From: Haliclystus octoradiatus
Lineage: Eukaryota; Cnidaria; Staurozoa; Stauromedusae; Haliclystidae
DNA length: 64,000 bases
Direction of reading: 5' to 3'
Assembly: GCA_916610825.1 (NCBI GenBank)
Contig: OU744451.1
Span: 19,803,482-19,867,481 of the forward strand
The notes under the pieces are model-generated. The model ran no database searches. It was not told the DNA's origin and saw nothing but the letters and a program-made list of their open reading frames with translations. This document shows positions 19,819 to 30,051 of the stretch, in pieces. A program made the position numbers and the translations under genes. Within the stretch, counting starts at the first letter, position 1. Each line of letters begins with the position of its first letter.

Positions 19819-22800
19819 ATGTCAACTACTACTAGAGGCGCAGCTAAAGCGAAAGACAGCGATGGTCAAACTAATGACGGTGCTGGTGAATCAACGGAAA
19901 TATCCGAAGTGATGTTATTATTAAAGAAAATGATGTCAGACCAAGAGGTGAACCTACGGGAACAACACCGTAAAGAGGAAGAGAATAATAAAAACATGGA
20001 ATCTCTACGTGATGTGCAGCAGACTCAAGCAATTGCCATGGAAAAATTAATGACAAAGATTCTCCAACCACAACAAACGGATAATACCGACGAAGTGATA
20101 TTACAAAATGACTCCGTTCATATATCTCCGCCGACACCGGAGGCCGTCCAACCGTCACACAAGCAAAGTTACACGTTAAAGAGTGCTCAACCTCCAAGCA
20201 AATTAGCTCCAACCATGAACTTATCCAACTTTAATGCATGGAAGAAATCATGGAGTGATTACGCAGAGCTTTCGGGAATAACTGCTTTTCCACAATCCGT
20301 TCAACTTTCCGCATTGCGGACATGCATGAATCAAGACATGCTGACATTATTGGAAACCCGATTAAATATTGCAGATGATACAACTAAAGATGTTAATGAG
20401 GTATTGGTTATTATTCAGAAATGGTTGAGATCTCAACGAAATATAGTCCGAGATAAAGTGGAGTTCCAAGAGCGATGTCAAAAGGAGGGCGAGTCATTTA
20501 ACTCATACTTAATAGCGCTACACGAGATTGCTAAGAACTGTGAGTTTTGCCAATGCAGTAGAGACGACCGGTTCATCACAAATATTATACGGGGTGTTAC
20601 GGATCAGGACTTAAGAAGAAAACTGCTAGAGAAGAAAGTACAAACACTAGAACAATGCGTAGACGTTTGCGAAATATTTGAATCATCAAAAGATGATAAT
20701 GCCGTTCTAAATGCGTCATCCATTGTTAATGCTGTCAAGCAGACGTCACACCGTCCCAAAAATAGTAAAAAGACATACAAAAATTTTAAATGTCATGGTT
20801 GTCATGGAAATTGTACCACCCGCATGGAATGTCCTTCTTGGGGTAAGCCATGTCCGCATTGTGGTATTAATAATCATCTTGGTGACGTATGCCGCTATAA
20901 AAAATCATTGAATGACGCCGCACAGGGAAAAGCCAACGTCAACACAATGTTATTACACGTTAGGGGATCTAACAAAGCCCCTCGAATTCAATGCCATATC
21001 AAAAATACGCAACTGAACGGTACAAAACAAATAATGTGTCTACCAGATACTGGTGCCGAGGCCACTTGTATGGGTTGGTCAAATGCATCTCAAATTGGCA
21101 TTAGTAGAAATATGTTGACCGCTTATAAAGGGAAACCTCTGAAAACGGCAAATGGGCACACAATGATATGTTTTGGAACATTTAAAGCAAGTATTTCACA
21201 TGGGAATTATTCCACAGTTGAAACCATTCATGTTTTCCCACATATTTCAGGAACATTATTGTCATGGTTCACATGTCTTGAATTGGGATTATTACCATCC
21301 AATTATCCTACTCAAATTTCATCTGGTATTAACAGTGTCGCTATCAATTTTACACCTAATCAAACAACTGCATCTGTCAAAGAAGTAAAAGAAAATCTTA
21401 TGTCAGAATTTAAGGATGTATTTGATTGTGAGAATGGATTAAAAGCAATGTACACCAACGAAATGAAAATCAAGCTTCGTGAAGATGCCACACCATTCCA
21501 TATTCACGCCGCCCGTTCAATACCTTATGCATGGCGACCTAAAGTTAAGCAGCTACTAGATGATATGAAACGTCAAGGAATAATCACACCCGTAGAAGAA
21601 GCCAGTGAATGGTGTGCACCAATGCATGTTACAACCAAGTCCAACGGTGAATTAAGAATAGTTGGTGATATGCGAGAATTAAATAAGCATGTCATGCGTC
21701 CCATCTACCCACTGGTAACACCGAGAGATGCAGTCACCACTATTGATCATGATGCAAAGATCTTCTCGACGCTTGACGCTAAAAGTGGCTACTGGCAAAT
21801 TCCATTAGAAGTAGAAAGTCAGAAGCTGACAACATTTTTGACCCCGTGGGGTCGCTACAAATATCTCCGTGCAACAATGGGTCTAGTCAGCAGTGGTGAC
21901 GAATATAACAAAAGAGGAGATGACGCCCTGGGCGGCATGCCTCGTACCATCAAAGTAGTAGACGACATCTTACTTCATGACACTGATATGGATACACATA
22001 TTAAACATTTAAAAACAATATTGGCTAGATGTAGAGAAATGGGTATTACACTTAACCCGAAAAAGTTTGTTTTTGGTCAATCCATCGTAGATTATGTCGG
22101 ATATCGTGTCAGTGCCGAGGGAACTTCAGCAGATCCAAAGAAATTGAAAGCTATCTCTGTATTCCCAACTCCAACCAATATTACCGAGTTGCGGTCATTC
22201 TTTGGCATGGTTGAACAACTAGCACATTTTTCCCATGATATTTCTTCTGCAAAAGAGCCACTTCGCTACCTCCTCAAGAGCAACAATATATTTCAATGGT
22301 TACCTGAGCACGACAAAGCCTTCTCTCAAATCAAATATTTGTTATCTCAACCACCTGTATTGGCTCATTTTGATCCTCACCTTATGCTTCATACTGATGC
22401 GTCAAGACTACAAGGACTGGGTTACGCGTTACTACAACGGCAAAATAAAGAATGGCGCCTTATTGAATGCGGATCAAGATTTCTCAATGATGCAGAAAGC
22501 CGATACGCAGTCATTGAATTGGAATGCTTAGCTGTCGCATGGGCTATGGTGAAATGCAGGATATTTTTACAAGGGCAACATAACTTTACAGTATTAACTG
22601 ATCATAAGCCTCTCGTGCCCATACTAAACAATTACTCACTCACTTCAATTGATAATCCACGACTTCAACGATTGAAAGAAAAGTTAGCACCGTTCACATT
22701 CACTACTGAATGGCGCCAAGGAAAGACTCATGCTATTGCTGACGCATTATCGCGTGCACCAGTTTCACATCCCGAAGAAGATGATTTACTAGCTGAAGAT

Positions 22801-24111
22801 GCGTCAATCAATAACATCATCGGATCTAAAGAACATTGGACGGATCGAACCGTTGAACTAATACGAAAAGAAGCCAAGGAAGATGAAAATTACAAATGTC
22901 TCTACAAATATGTTTCTGAAGGTTTCCCATCATCTTCCAAAACACTCCCAGTATATTTAAAACCATACTTCAAATTACGTGATGAATTATCAATTGATGG
23001 AAATGGATTAATTCTTCGTGCGAAGCAAATTGTCATACCTGCTAAAGCCCGCAACGATATTCTACAGAGATTACATGCTGCTCATCAAGGTATCGTCCTA
23101 ACAAAACAACGTGCTAGACAAGCCGTATACTGGCCTGGTATCAGCAATGACATCGTCAATATTGTATCTAAATGTACCTCATGTCAGTTATACTTACCAA
23201 GTAACACAAAGGAGCCATACCAGAATGACCCACACCCAACTCGCATTTTTGAAGCAACATCAGCTGATTACTTCGAACTACATGGACGTCATTTTCTTGT
23301 GTACGCTGATCGCTACTCTGGTTGGCCAAGCATCACAGCATTTAACAAAGATACAACTACCACACCACTTTGTATCGCTCTCGCTGAACACTTTGCAAAT
23401 ACAGGTGTTCCTTTACGACTACGAACTGATGGTGGACCCCAATTTATTAGCAATGAATTCTCGTCATTTTGTGAAAAGTGGGGTATTCACCATCAAACAT
23501 CCTCTCCACACTATCCCCAATCCAATGGTCATGCCGAAGCGAATGTCAAGAAAGTTAAACATCTGCTGGACAAGACAACATCAAAAGGCAACTTTAGAAC
23601 TGAAGAATTTTACGAAGGTCTTCTAGAGTTACGCAATACTCCATGCCTTGGTGATCTTTCGCCGGCCGAAATAATTTTTGGATACCCGATGCGTACCCGT
23701 GTTCCCTTGCATCACAGTGCATTTCTTCCCCAATGGAAAGCACCCCTTGAAGAGGGTGCCCAAAAGATGGCTGAATATCTTAGTAATTCAAAGCAGCACT
23801 ACAATAAATCAGCTTATTCTCTTCCATCGCTACCTTTAAATTCAAGAGTTTTAATTCAGGATTATCGAACAAAGCGTTGGAACGCGAAAGGGAAAGTAGA
23901 GGCGATCAATAATAATCGCGATTATGTCATTCGCAGAGACAACGGATCGGAGATGCGCCGAAATCGACGTTTCCTGAGAGCCGACCCATCTACAACACAA
24001 GATGATCAACTAACATCTACAAATCAAAAGCAGGATCTGAAAAGTTATGAAAGACGTCACTGCAAACCAATACAACGCTACAGCAATTCCAACCCTGAAG
24101 CAGAGGATTGA
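19819..24111 (+). CDS. Ty3/Gypsy Gag-Pol polyprotein
   Basis: A single 1430-aa frame with no gag/pol frameshift. Gag: a charged N-terminus, a core (about 135-290) and one zinc knuckle CPHCGINNHLGDVC (about residue 343). Protease: LPDTGAEATC (about 408). Reverse transcriptase: about 565-740; the catalytic box reads KVVDDILL, with Val where Tyr is more common, a form I associate with some marine-invertebrate Gypsy lineages. RNase H: LHTDASRLQGLGYAL (about 857). Integrase: the HHCC finger (HAAHQG ... CTSCQLY, about 1087-1125), then Asp, Asp and Glu in YADRYSGW, RTDGGPQF and SNGHAEANVK. No stop codons. There is no envelope gene after pol. Order PR-RT-RH-IN is that of Ty3/Gypsy. Confidence 0.96.
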   Translation: MSTTTRGAAKAKDSDGQTNDGAGESTEISEVMLLLKKMMSDQEVNLREQHRKEEENNKNMESLRDVQQTQAIAMEKLMTKILQPQQTDNTDEVILQNDSVHISPPTPEAVQPSHKQSYTLKSAQPPSKLAPTMNLSNFNAWKKSWSDYAELSGITAFPQSVQLSALRTCMNQDMLTLLETRLNIADDTTKDVNEVLVIIQKWLRSQRNIVRDKVEFQERCQKEGESFNSYLIALHEIAKNCEFCQCSRDDRFITNIIRGVTDQDLRRKLLEKKVQTLEQCVDVCEIFESSKDDNAVLNASSIVNAVKQTSHRPKNSKKTYKNFKCHGCHGNCTTRMECPSWGKPCPHCGINNHLGDVCRYKKSLNDAAQGKANVNTMLLHVRGSNKAPRIQCHIKNTQLNGTKQIMCLPDTGAEATCMGWSNASQIGISRNMLTAYKGKPLKTANGHTMICFGTFKASISHGNYSTVETIHVFPHISGTLLSWFTCLELGLLPSNYPTQISSGINSVAINFTPNQTTASVKEVKENLMSEFKDVFDCENGLKAMYTNEMKIKLREDATPFHIHAARSIPYAWRPKVKQLLDDMKRQGIITPVEEASEWCAPMHVTTKSNGELRIVGDMRELNKHVMRPIYPLVTPRDAVTTIDHDAKIFSTLDAKSGYWQIPLEVESQKLTTFLTPWGRYKYLRATMGLVSSGDEYNKRGDDALGGMPRTIKVVDDILLHDTDMDTHIKHLKTILARCREMGITLNPKKFVFGQSIVDYVGYRVSAEGTSADPKKLKAISVFPTPTNITELRSFFGMVEQLAHFSHDISSAKEPLRYLLKSNNIFQWLPEHDKAFSQIKYLLSQPPVLAHFDPHLMLHTDASRLQGLGYALLQRQNKEWRLIECGSRFLNDAESRYAVIELECLAVAWAMVKCRIFLQGQHNFTVLTDHKPLVPILNNYSLTSIDNPRLQRLKEKLAPFTFTTEWRQGKTHAIADALSRAPVSHPEEDDLLAEDASINNIIGSKEHWTDRTVELIRKEAKEDENYKCLYKYVSEGFPSSSKTLPVYLKPYFKLRDELSIDGNGLILRAKQIVIPAKARNDILQRLHAAHQGIVLTKQRARQAVYWPGISNDIVNIVSKCTSCQLYLPSNTKEPYQNDPHPTRIFEATSADYFELHGRHFLVYADRYSGWPSITAFNKDTTTTPLCIALAEHFANTGVPLRLRTDGGPQFISNEFSSFCEKWGIHHQTSSPHYPQSNGHAEANVKKVKHLLDKTTSKGNFRTEEFYEGLLELRNTPCLGDLSPAEIIFGYPMRTRVPLHHSAFLPQWKAPLEEGAQKMAEYLSNSKQHYNKSAYSLPSLPLNSRVLIQDYRTKRWNAKGKVEAINNNRDYVIRRDNGSEMRRNRRFLRADPSTTQDDQLTSTNQKQDLKSYERRHCKPIQRYSNSNPEAED

Positions 24112-24149
24112 TAATTGTTAGTTTAGTGCATTTAATTGATCACATTGTA

Positions 24150-24173
24150 AAAGGGTCTCCGGAGAGGGGGAGA
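24150..24173 (+). other. Polypurine tract
   Basis: AAAGGGTCTCCGGAGAGGGG continues into GAGA and ends at the right LTR; it primes plus-strand DNA in LTR elements. Confidence 0.75.
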
Positions 24174-24313
24174 TGTTGTATACTACACGCATGCGCATAA
24201 CGCATGCTTAAGAGTAAGAACACTCATTCATATCTTGTACGTTAGAATACATGACGTATAATAAACTACAGCATTTACATCGTTGTTCCCTCTGTTGTCT
24301 CGAGTTACTTACA
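24174..24313 (+). repeat. Right LTR
   Basis: 140 bp, near-identical to 19600-19739. Confidence 0.95.
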
Positions 24314-24852
24314 ACTTGAGCCAGTCAACCTTAACTGCTGACTTTAATGACCAGGTTATCCATAAATTCGCACTTATGAAGGACAGAAGAGAAAATTTCC
24401 TCTACAAATAATACGTAACTGCACACAAGTAATAAGCAACCTATTGATTTACTAAATTACTTCATTGAATTTATATTATAAATTTTATAATGTAGTCACG
24501 CAAATCGTAATATTGCGTTTGGATTGAATTATATTTAAGTAAATGTTATTAAATTGCTAAAATTCAATTGAAGCATAAAAATGGAGAATTAAATTAATTT
24601 GCATAAAATTTGAACATTTCCTTAATTTTATTTTTGGATAATGTGAACATCAATACATTTGGAGTTGATAAAATCTTTAGAATTTTGTAGAAAAACTAGT
24701 CGGAAATACACCACGGAGAGCCAATTTGCAATATAAGGTCCCAAAATTTTTCCGGCGGCATGCCCCCGGACCCAGGGGGTGCCTTCGGCACCCATATTCC
24801 GTTCGAATTTTCTTTATGCCCCACCAACTTAAAAAGTCACGAGCCGCCACTG
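24314..24852 (+). pseudogene. hAT relic, 3' part and terminal repeat
   Basis: After the Gypsy element the hAT reading resumes in the same frame across the ACTTG target, running KFALMKDRRENFLYK to a TAA at about 24411. An AT-rich 3' region follows, then a GC-rich end (ccccggacccagggggtgcc) and CACGAGCCGCCACTG at 24838-24852. The complement, CAGTGGCGGCTCGTG, is a typical hAT terminal repeat. The matching left terminus was not found, so the element is truncated at its 5' side. Confidence 0.75.
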
Positions 24853-24892
24853 TACTAATTCCGTGCCACGAAGTTCTTCCATTGCGCTTCGA

Positions 24893-25069
24893 CGGTGTCG
24901 TTCAAAGACTTCAAATGATAGTTTATACAATAGACTATAGACGATGTTCAAATCAAATAGAACTTTGGCGGGATGACCATACAAATTTTTCATATCATGA
25001 AAATATAAGTTTAACAACAATTTTTTGAAATGTTTTATTTGAATGTCCCCGTATACCAAAAGTATGGAC
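24893..25069. repeat. Dispersed repeat, also at 31235
   Basis: Shares GTTCAAAT ... AGAACTTTGGC, GATGACCAT and TGTCCC(C/T)GTAT with 31235-31520. Ends not defined. Confidence 0.5.
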
Positions 25070-25990
25070 AGCCCCACTGGAATTATTTAAATAATTCTAA
25101 AGTAAATTTACAAAAATCATATCATACCATTGACTCCAATATCTTGATACTACCGCAACTGGAAACCTTGACACCATGTTGAAACTGTGCTGCCGTACGG
25201 AGGAACTGCCGCCGAATATTTAATCGCCTCCAGAGTTTTTCATATGGAATGTGGGCGATTATTCGCTCTGAATACGATTGCAGTAAATACGTACTGGTAG
25301 GGTAGTAAATAAGCATGTAGACGGTCTCATGAAAGAAATGGCACCCTCCCTCTTTTTTAAACATCTTCGCCATACAAAGACATAAATCACGGTCAGACCA
25401 TGGTTAGACACCGGCACCACGGCTAATAGAAATTGTAGAAAATTCACAACTACATATGATAAATCACTGTTCTTAAGATACGTACTTGTCCGAGACCTCA
25501 ACCTATATACAAGTTTACTTTCAGCCTAAATTTATGAACGTTTTATTTTAAAAATACCTTAAAAAATAATCTTTCTTTCAATTATCTAATGGCTTGCTCA
25601 CTCTTGTTCGTAACGGCTTGTTCGACTCTATACTCTAATTAACTCATAACTTTAACTCTTAACTCTAGGCTACTGGTTTCTCTTGACTGTACATTCTAGT
25701 TTTCTAAAGCAACTAAGCATACTGGCATATTAAACTATGTAGCGACCAGTAGGAATATTCATATTAGACATATTATTTTGTAATAATGTGTATCCGAGAC
25801 TATAGAAAAAAGTGTCTATAATTATGAAGTATTTTTATAGCATCTCAAAGCATCGCATCTGTTATTTAGAAATACAGTTTTACAGTTCAGTTTTATTTTC
25901 AAATTTCAAAACATTTATCATAAAAATAAGGGGAAAGGCAATTATGACATCAGAAAGCATGTGAAGATCAAAAATTTCCATGAAGTTTCG
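25070..25990. other. Creatine kinase upstream region, no gene seen
   Basis: Two short - strand open frames (25122-25373 and 25259-25501) overlap here. Neither shows a domain, and I do not support them as genes. Confidence 0.4.
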
Positions 25991-26007
25991 CAACTAAAAG
26001 TCGCTTA

Positions 26008-26037
26008 TGACGTCAAATATCAGAGATACTATAAAAA
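26008..26037 (+). promoter_or_regulatory. Creatine kinase core promoter: CRE and TATA box
   Basis: A perfect cAMP-response-element palindrome TGACGTCA at 26008-26015 and TATAAAAA at 26030-26037, with the first codon at 26140. A start site near 26060 (TCACACTTC) would leave a leader of about 80 nt. A second half-site (ATGACATCA) lies near 25944. Confidence 0.65.
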
Positions 26038-26139
26038 CAAACGCTCGAATTGAAATCGCACACTTCACCAAAATCTCACGAAACAGTTGCAACACAAAAC
26101 ACAACTAACAAATCTTCAATCAAAAGCAATTTAATAGAT

Positions 26140-28067
26140 ATGGCATCATTACTTGGTCGATTGGCATCAAAGGCTGCCGTAGGTGTAGGTGCCATGGCAT
26201 CTGCTGCTGCTGGTATGGCATATTCATCCACTCAAGTTGACGGTGGCTGCGAAAGTATGCGTCGTGCGTACGGTCTCTTCTCTCCAATGGGCGACTATCC
26301 TGATCTACGCCTACATAACAACACCATGGCAAAGTTCCTGAGCCCTTCTCTCTACGCAAAACTCAGAGATAAGGTACAGTAATACTTTCTTACAGATACA
26401 TAATATATCCTATTATTTCATTATTATGAGAATTGAGAATTAATAGTTTGTTATCATTTTCTAGGTAACTCCAAATGGTTTCACCCTTGATCAAGCCATC
26501 CAAACAGGCGTTGACAACCCTGGCCATCCTTTCATCTCAACCGTTGGCATTGTTGCTGGGGATGAAGAATCCTACAGTGTATTTGCTGATCTCTTTGATC
26601 CTGTCATTGAAGATCGTCACAATGGCTACAAAAAGGATGATGTTCACAAAACTGATATCGATGCATCCAAAATCAAAGGTGGTCATCTCGATGAGAAATA
26701 TGTTTTGTCATCCCGATGCCGCACTGGTCGGAGCATCCGTGGATATGCCTTGCCTCCTCACTGCACAAGAGCTGAGCGCAGAGCTGTCGAACATCTTGTC
26801 TCTGATGCACTCAACTCACTCAAAGGTAAATATAAACATCTCTTTTATGATAGAATGAAGTCTTCTGCGCTATACGCAATATCTACTGTGAACACATTCT
26901 GATTCTAGGTGATCTGAAGGGCAAGTACTACCCCCTTGCCGACATGACCGATGCAGAACAAGATCAGCTCATCAATGATCATTTCTTGTTTGATAAGCCT
27001 GTCTCTCCATTGTTAACATGCGCTGGAATGGCACGGGATTGGCCTGATGGTCGTGGAATTTGGCACAATGACAAGAAGAATTTCCTTGTTTGGCTCAACG
27101 AAGAGGACCACACCCGTGTCATCTCTATGGAGCAAGGAGGCAACATGAAGGCTGTTTTTGAACGCTTCTGTCATGGACTCAAACAGGTGGAGACTCACAT
27201 CAAAGGCAAAGGAGCTGAGTTCATGTGGAACAAACACCTTGGCTACATTTTAACTTGCCCTTCAAATCTTGGCACTGGACTCAGAGCAGGAGTGCATGTC
27301 AAATTGCCAAATCTAGCAAAGGTGAACACGATTATTAAAATAATTATTTTGAGCATGAAATATTATACGGTTGAAAGTTGAGAATTAAATAGGGGGTTCT
27401 TCACAACGTACCAAGAACATCTGTATTATAATATGTCTAATCAAATACTAATACATCAAAGTAATACATTTATTATAGGATAAGCGCTTCGACTCCATCT
27501 TGCAAAACCTTCGGCTCCAAAAGAGAGGAACAGGTCAGTGCAAATTTAATTGTCTAAATTGAGACATATAGCTAAAATACATTAAGCCCCGGCCAAATGA
27601 AGCCAACATTTTGCCAACATTTGATAAAATTTCACAACAATGTTGTGAAAATGTTGGCTTCATTTGGCCGGGTCTTTAGCCTAACTAAAACTAAATAATA
27701 ATTTGATATAAAATTAAAATATAAATAAGTATGAAATTAAACAAGATAAGATATGAATTATTAATTAATTAAAAATCATCGAATCTAATACTCAGGTGGC
27801 GTTGACACAGCTGCAGTTGGTGGTACGTTTGACATTTCTAACCTTGATCGTTTGGGGGTCTCAGAGGTAATAATCTCAAACATAATACTGTATTATAGAT
27901 CAATAAATCAACTTTAGTACAAAAATAAAATTATCATTGCTTGCAAATGTATGTAGGTTGAGCTAGTCCAAAAAGTCATCGATGGTGTTAGCACTCTGAT
28001 CGAAATGGAAAAGAAATTGGAAAAAGGCAAGAAGATCAATGATCTTCTACCATCCAATGCAGCTTAA
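26140..28067 (+). CDS. Mitochondrial creatine kinase
   Basis: Six exons: 26140-26373, 26465-26825, 26909-27321, 27479-27533, 27796-27866, 27957-28067; all introns GT-AG and in phase, 414 aa. The enzyme moves phosphate between ATP and creatine and, in its mitochondrial form, sits between the two mitochondrial membranes. The first ~28 residues ([15 protein letters not shown]...) are a basic, Ala-rich import signal. The N-domain has [15 protein letters not shown]; the catalytic domain has [15 protein letters not shown] (ATP site), [29 protein letters not shown] (reactive Cys) and RGTGGVDTA (C-terminal loop). Length matches the family (about 415). No defect seen; introns are short, unlike the neighbouring genes. 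The arginine kinase alternative is less likely given the mitochondrial-type leader and [14 protein letters not shown] form. Confidence 0.95.
27587..27672. repeat. Short hairpin MITE in creatine kinase intron 4
   Basis: 86-bp near-perfect palindrome with ends CCCGGCCAAATGAAGCCAAC and its complement. It fills a large part of the intron without touching the splice sites. Confidence 0.8.
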
Positions 28068-28083
28068 ACATCATGTTGCATGC

Positions 28084-29058
28084 CGGGCTCAGCACAAGTA
28101 AGACATAGATCAAAAATATATAAAATACAAAAAAATTAAATAATTAAAAACCAAATAAAAATTAAAAAAATACAATAAAACATAAAAATTAAATAAATTC
28201 ATAAAACCCATAAAAATGCACAAAATTATTTAAGTGCTGGAAATAATATAAAAATGCAAAAAAAATTAGCTTAGATATTATACAAATATTCGGAACATGT
28301 AAATAGTAATTAATTAAGACAACAACTGATGAACTGGAATGCTATTGATGGCAGACAAGCCTGATTCAAATCAGGGGAAACAGATTGATGGTAAGTGATA
28401 TGAAATGGTTGACATTTGACAGTTTAAATTGTTGCTATATATAGGAATTGTTTGCAATCAATTTGCAAATATGTAAGACCAGGGCAATAATTGAAAGGCA
28501 GGATTGCAGTACCTTTTGTAATTTCGTTGAGATCAGGATATAGCTGTAGGTCGCTGTTTTCAGAAACATCCGAAAGTAGAGGGTATAATATACATCACTG
28601 AGCTAGCTGTCAGGCCTTGTAGGAGAGGTCTGGTAGCTAAGCCAATGATGTTGCTTGTACGCACAATACAGAATTAGTAATTTAGGAGAAACTAATGTTG
28701 CATTTTATAATGCATTGCCTCTACAAATAAAGTCCGGGACTAGCAAAATATAATTGAGTACAACAGGAGAGAGAATGTATGCATTACAATTGATGTACGT
28801 TTGTATAGCGATCAATTAATATAACTATCACTTACTAATTAGATTTTAGCATTAATTAGTTACCAAGCTACAGTAGTAGCTATTGTATGGCAACAATCTA
28901 TTCTGTCACATACCAATCATTTCATGTCGTTTGTCATTCAATCTGTTTTTCAAACTTGTTATCAGTACGTGTTGCTTTTCAATCAGTTTAATTGTCTTCT
29001 TGAAATGTATTAATGATAAACATTTAAAAAATTGTATTCCCACTGTGCTGAGCCCGGA
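28084..29058. mobile_element. Possible element with CCGGGCTCAGCACA ends
   Basis: CCGGGCTCAGCACA at 28084 and its complement TGTGCTGAGCCCGG at 29045-29058 bracket about 975 bp of AT-rich DNA without a good ORF. The left end lies 17 bp after the creatine kinase stop, so the mRNA 3' end would fall inside it (AATAAA at 28154 and 28174). No target duplication found. Confidence 0.45.
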
Positions 29059-29071
29059 AAAATAAACATCT

Positions 29072-29383
29072 ATGTCATTCAAAACATGTGTTCTTCTACT
29101 CTTTGTCGTCTTTCAAGTTTCAACATTAAAAATTGGTGCCAATAGCTGTAGTCACGGCCGTAACTATAAGCTTCTGAAAGTGTGGGTTTTGCCAATTTAT
29201 ATACGACGGAATGGCCAATTCGTTCAAAAAAAGGCGTGGCGTTCCATATTAGGCAGCTGCAGTACTGTAGTATCTTCAACATTGTACCATTATGCAATTT
29301 TTCGTCTCAAAATTGCCCTAAATAAGTGTCAAAAATGTTATTGTGGAAGCCACACTCCCGAGGATTTACAGTTGTGGCTGTAG
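29072..29383 (+). CDS. Small ORF with signal-peptide-like start, unsupported
   Basis: 103 codons. The first ~20 residues (KTCVLLLFVVFQVSTL) look like a secretory signal, and several Cys follow. No intron, homologue or poly-A context is recognisable. Possibly chance. Confidence 0.15.
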   Translation: MSFKTCVLLLFVVFQVSTLKIGANSCSHGRNYKLLKVWVLPIYIRRNGQFVQKKAWRSILGSCSTVVSSTLYHYAIFRLKIALNKCQKCYCGSHTPEDLQLWL

Positions 29384-29998
29384 CTTCATTTTATATGCTG
29401 GGGTGCTCCTAATTCCCATAGTAAGCCTTCTTATCAATTCTAATTTTGAAAAGTGATACAGTATCTCTATTTATAAGCGTCCGTCCAAGGTAAAATATCC
29501 CTTCAACCATTAATTCTTCCTCATTGACATCAGATATTCGAATCCGTGTTAGCACTTTTGATGTCATACGTATTTAAACAAATCTATTACTGTTACTCGG
29601 TAAATTATACAAGAGCAAGTTCATCCATTCTGAAATTGACTGGGAAAATGTGTAGTAAGCTGGACACAAGCTTGCTAAATTAAATTTCAATTGAAATAAG
29701 CATGTTTTTATGTTTTTATATGCGATTGGGACGAACACAAAGAAAACAATGATATCATTAAAGAGCTATAATTACAAAACCTCCAAATAAGTTTACATTA
29801 TCGCTATTGTAACAATATAACATCATAAAGAGGCAAGCCTCATTTTACTATTCACATAATGTTGCCTTCTTTGATGTATATGGTGCAATTTTAGAATTGC
29901 CTTGTTAATTAATATTAATTTCATCTTTTCCTATGCTATACATTACAATCTTTTACATTATAGACTTTATTTAAGCTCAGAAAATAACACAAGCATTA
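29384..29998. other. No gene seen
   Basis: AT-rich region beyond the LSM14 3' end. Nothing recognised. Confidence 0.45.
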
Positions 29999-30004
29999 TT
30001 TATT
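29999..30004 (-). terminator. LSM14 polyadenylation signal
   Basis: AATAAA on -, 48 nt after the LSM14 stop codon. Confidence 0.7.
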
Positions 30005-30051
30005 TGTCATTTCAATAATTAACAACAACAACAACAATTTATCCAAATATC

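Larger units (their letters stand above)
19600..24313 (+). mobile_element. Intact Ty3/Gypsy LTR retrotransposon
   Basis: 4714 bp. Two 140-bp LTRs (19600-19739 and 24174-24313) begin TGTTGTATAC and end TTACTTACA. They differ at only one base that I can see (gttctctctg against gttccctctg). A 5-bp duplication ACTTG flanks it. A TGGCGCAG primer-binding-like site follows the left LTR at once, and a purine run (GGAGAGGGGGAGA) precedes the right one. One open gag-pol frame fills the interior. All this points to a recent, possibly still active copy. It landed inside the hAT relic. Confidence 0.96.

Noticed and set aside
19871-20212. 113-codon frame on - in the gag region
   Set aside because: Shadow of the gag-pol frame.
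25122-25501. Two overlapping - strand ORFs of 80-83 codons
   Set aside because: No domain, no splice context and no start support.
26050-26139. Creatine kinase starting further upstream
   Set aside because: The upstream open frame starts at a TTG, not an ATG, and the MASLLGRL start gives a normal import signal.
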